This document shows positions 60,338 through 64,000 of a stretch of 64,000 bases of DNA, piece by piece (positions within the stretch are counted from its first letter, which is position 1; every line of letters starts with the position of its first letter). The translations under genes were made by a program, and so were the position numbers. Source of the DNA: Microvelia longipes (lineage: Eukaryota > Arthropoda > Insecta > Hemiptera > Veliidae); the NCBI GenBank assembly GCA_018340805.1, contig JACMZG010000008.1, positions 19,583,118 through 19,647,117 on the forward strand. Direction: 5' to 3'. The notes beneath the pieces were generated by a model. The model was given only the letters and a program-made list of their open reading frames with translations, searched no databases and was not told the DNA's origin.

Positions 60338-62328
60338 AAAAAATTATTGGATTTATAATCCAAAAAAAGTTTACACGAGAAGAGGAGGCCGCAAAGCTAC
60401 CTACATGCAGAGAATTTGCTTTATAAAATTTGCTTAATAACTCGCAAATGCAATTTTTTATTCAAGTTTAAAGTTATGTTAAATAATGTTATGTTAAAGT
60501 GGTGAATTTCGGCCTTATATTAAGCTTTCTTCAGAAACAATTATTTTATAAACTGAATCAGATCACACAAAAATAGAACATTGGTTACAGTAATCTAACA
60601 ATTGCTTACTATACACTCCATCGCAGAATGACACCTTCTTATAAAGAGAGTTATTAAAAATTATAAATCAGCAAATAATATAGAACAAGAATCAATATAC
60701 AGAGGTTTCTTCTGAGCGTTAGGAAGGCCCGCGAAGCATTTGCCACAATGCGGTTACGCCACAAAGCTGCCAGGGATCAAAGGCCCATGTTGATAAAAAT
60801 TTACATTATCTCATCTAGTTTTAGGAAATTTTCATCAGAAAATAATGTTTTATTTTATAATGTTACCGTTGACCATGTATTGTAACAAAGTTTTATTTGT
60901 ATTGGGCGAGAATTTTATTTTACTTCCCAAATTACGATCTCAATTATCAATTTGCGCCATTCTCACCTAGTCGTAAGATGGCAACAACCGAGTTGGTTTA
61001 TACATTCAGTCACGTTTTGGGCCCAAAGGAGAGATTGAACTAAGAGGAATCTGGGGAAAGAAAAAGAACTTAATTCTTCTTTAAAAACACCAAGCTTTAT
61101 TTCCCCTTTCTTCAATCTTCTATTCTATTCTTTCGTTTCCCAACTTATCTCTCTCCATCTACATATTCGCCATGTATCCAACTTGATCAACTTGCTTTCT
61201 TTTAAAAAATCGCTCAAGTCATGGGTGTTTTAACCTCACCAGTTGGTACATAAAACAATATTATGCGTTAATATTGTATAAATATATTAAAGCTTGAAAT
61301 CATTTACATAAGTTTTTGGATCTGTACAATGTACAAATCCTTCTCTAAAAATGTATGGTTCAATAGTATACCAATACTTTGGCGATTAGATAATTGTAAA
61401 TTATAAAAAAAGGATTTAAAGATTTAAAAATATCTATGGTAAAAACAAAGACTGCAGTCCTGGATTCGATCCCAGTACCTTGTATTATGTAGACAAAGGC
61501 GCATCTTACAATTCAGTTGGATGCAAATTTAATTTACTCCATACTAAATTTAATAAAGCGTTAAATAATTGTTGTATTAGATAATACTATATTCATGATG
61601 ATATATATGACGTATGCAAATAAGTTATTAGCCCAATATGCATGCTTAATCACTTATTATCATATAACAGTCGTGGCAGTTCATGCTATTTGACCTGACA
61701 TGTTTTATATACATCGGTTGATAATTTCATTTTAGATTAATCCTCAATCTTTGTTCACAGACGCAAATTGTTTAAGAAAGTGAAATACAAATGAGTCTGG
61801 AATTCGTACACATTGGACTTTTCTGCGAATTTCGAATAAACTGGAGGTAAGATGTCCAAGAATTTGGAATTATTTATGGCTAAGCTGCGAAAGAGAAGTG
61901 TTACACACACCAAAGGACTAGTGTTAATTTACAACTGGTGTATGTGTGTGAATGTGTTCAAGTACTAGTAGGGAAATGTTAGGAGGCTATAAAATCAATA
62001 TTAAACTGACACATCCATGACAATATGGAGGTGAAATTGTGTGATTCACAAACCAATATGAAATCGTATCTCTATTATTTTGTTCCTCTCTTTCTCTCAT
62101 TCTGGCTAGTCTATACCCCCACTGTAGTTTAATATAAATGAGTAAGAGTAAAGAGAATGTTTATATGCATTATATCAGCAAACTTATTTATAGAATACTA
62201 TTTTTTATACAGAATACGAATTTAAAGTCGTTTACTGGGCGATGCCCTAAGGTATCGTCGGCAAAACGATGTTTAAGCCATCATTGTATCTACACGTTGA
62301 ACGTTATGGTTTGCTTTAGCGTTTACAC

Positions 62329-62329
<1 letters not shown>
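60338..62329. other. Gene-free stretch (2 kb)
   Basis: AT-rich. A B-box-like TGGATTCGATCCCAG lies at 61453-61467 without a clear A box. An imperfect inverted repeat CACACACCA / TGGTGTATGTGTG is at 61903-61950. No gene supported. Confidence 0.45.

Positions 62330-62405
<76 letters not shown>
62330..62405. repeat. (TA)n array
   Basis: About 75 bp of uninterrupted TA followed by AAGAGAGAGAAAG. The frame running through it (62138-62506) is not credible as a gene. Confidence 0.97.
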
Positions 62406-62408
<3 letters not shown>

Positions 62409-63565
62409 AGAGAGAAAGGAGCTTTTTTTATTCGCTACGCTTTTCGAAATTAATACTTTTTAATACCTTAGAGTTTCATCAGGGAAGTAGTGTAAAGCCA
62501 TCCTGACTCGAAAGGTTGGTTTTCACTTATTGTCAAACATGCTTACGTTAACATGCCTAAATATTTGCTCCTTTTATATTTTGGCATGATTTAAATATTT
62601 AAAACAAGGTTCTTGTAAGCAAGGTAAGAAGATAATTAGAGGTGCCAACCGCGCCGCGATAATAAAGATATAGAATCTGGCACGATTTGAATATAACCTG
62701 ACGATAAAAAAGGCCTAGTGGTGTTAGGCGCAGTGGAGGTTCAAAGGGGGGGGGGTGACTGGTTTTTGTGGAGAATATAGGTTAGGATCCTCCTAAATTC
62801 TGTTAGTAAAATTTTGTAGTTTGTATTGCCGTATACGTCATACGTAGAGCTTGCGTTTACATCAGCGTCGGCGTTTAGTTTTGCGCTTTATTTAGCGTTT
62901 AAGTAATAGTTTTCTTTGGAGGTCACGTTGTTGTGCAATTTGACGTTAATATTAGTTTTCAAAACCATGGTATAATATATCTATCCATGAGCGATACTCA
63001 TAACAGTTTAGTTTATACAAAGGCACTGATCTAAACATTTTTATTCACACAATCCCTTAATAGATTTATTTACTTTTAAAGTAAATTACTTTTAACTTTA
63101 CCAAGCCTAGTATAATGAGTTACTTAAAATGAGTATAAAATGGATCTAGATAATTCATTGGGCCATTTTGTAAAAGAAAAAAAGTTTTTCCCTCAGTAAT
63201 TTTAAAGCGAGAAAATACGGGAAACTCCCTGCTTAGACCAGTTGAATATTTCAACCAGCTCGAGGCTGGGTATACTCCACCCGCAATGATTTAGTAATGA
63301 AAAACTCAGGCGAAACTTTACCTTACACATAATATTATGTTTTCCCTTCTACTGCCTACAAATTTACTAAACTATAGTTTTATACATGTCAACTAATATA
63401 AATTAACATTTAATAAGCCCAGCTAAAATATAAATCAAATAAATGAAAACTTTTTGAATAAAATTATTATCTGTTGAAAAAGAAAATAAAATAAAAGGTT
63501 ATTCAATTGTTATTGGAAACATAAATTAAGTTCCAGTAAGTTTAAGTTATAAGGTATTAATGTTA
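62406..63565. other. Gene-free stretch with a G10 run
   Basis: A run of about 10 G lies near 62745-62754. Otherwise AT-rich and without a supported gene. Confidence 0.45.
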
Positions 63566-63672
63566 TTGAATAGTTTGTATGGTTTAACAGCTAAACCTTG
63601 TAGTAGCTACAAGCAAAATTCTTCATGTATGGTTTAACAGCTAAACCTTGCAGTAGCTTCAAGCGAAATAGG
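63566..63672 (+). repeat. Two-copy tandem repeat with hairpins
   Basis: TGTATGGTTTAACAGCTAAA, CCTTGTAGTAGCTACAAGC is repeated about 52 bp downstream with three substitutions. In the first copy CTTGTAG-TAG-CTACAAG and GGTTTA-ACAGC-TAAACC are small perfect hairpins; the first is broken in the second copy. Confidence 0.85.
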
Positions 63673-64000
63673 TCCATCAGGTTTAAATAAATTGAATTAT
63701 TTGAAACCATCTAATAATAAGAAAGCGAGTTTAAAAATACGACATTTTTAAAGAATATGATAAAATTTAAATTACATGAATAAATCATGTGTTTGTGGTA
63801 TCTTGGAATAATTATTTTGTCATAAAGCCATTGGGCAATTTTTCATTGGCCAACGAGTATAAGGATTTTTAATTTACATCCTCTTGAACTTAACATCCCT
63901 TACATATTATTTACATCCTAATGGCAAATATGGTAGTTATTTCTAGAATATGATTTAAGAAGATTACAAAATATTCCCGTTAAGTCTTAATTTTTTAATA
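63673..64000. other. Unannotated edge sequence
   Basis: AT-rich, nothing supported. Confidence 0.45.

Overview
The window is AT-rich, non-coding-dominated nuclear DNA from a eukaryote, most likely an invertebrate animal. Arthropod is my guess, at low confidence. The reasons are animal-type Penelope-like retroelements (PLEs: reverse transcriptase plus GIY-YIG endonuclease), tRNA-derived SINE-like repeats, TA-target MITEs, eleven long (TA)n arrays, many minisatellites, and no bacterial-style gene packing. No host gene is recognised with confidence. The best host-gene candidate is one possible internal exon at 46261-46422.

Layout. 0-8.4 kb: (TA)n, PLE tail fragments, a 24-bp minisatellite, a 182-bp MITE (3760-3941), a partial fold-back MITE (5095-5590), a diverged fold-back element (6683-7079) and a 27-bp minisatellite. 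8.5-10 kb: a SINE-like palindrome followed by a composite repeat that recurs at 57.5-60 kb. 11-16 kb: an assembly gap of 840 N, then PLE-1. PLE-1 has a nearly complete plus-strand RT/endonuclease gene (13900-15588, with N-terminal sequence in another frame from 13598). Upstream it is mirrored by inverted, partly duplicated copies that form a palindrome of about 1.2-kb arms. 16-27 kb: TA arrays and dispersed repeat 'family X' (16955-17240, 24600-25470, again at 30965-31640). 27.8-29.8 kb: PLE-2, minus strand, a second and clearly different PLE broken by frameshifts. 30-35 kb: a 25-bp minisatellite and a 1.75-kb satellite of another 25-bp unit. 35.6-36 kb: a nearly perfect palindrome with 163-bp arms carrying the PLE-like tail motif on both sides. 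40.8-41.6 kb: a SINE-like copy interrupted by another palindrome. 43.2-45.7 kb: a strongly diverged ~48-bp satellite. 53.3-54.0 kb: a fold-back MITE with TA flanks. 56.3-57.2 kb: a diverged tandem array split by a TIR element. 57.5-60.3 kb: the second SINE palindrome/composite repeat and a 38-bp minisatellite. The remainder to 64 kb is mostly unique AT-rich DNA.

How it fits together. The only recognisable protein machinery is the PLE reverse transcriptase/endonuclease, which copies and inserts PLE RNA. The rest is non-autonomous mobile DNA and simple repeats. The striking theme is inverted duplication: at least seven fold-back or palindromic structures of 180 bp to 2.6 kb. In two copies of one palindrome the left and right arms share the same indel state, which suggests arm homogenisation or repeated re-formation by template switching. 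Some palindromes, especially the one beside the N gap, could be assembly or fold-back read artefacts.
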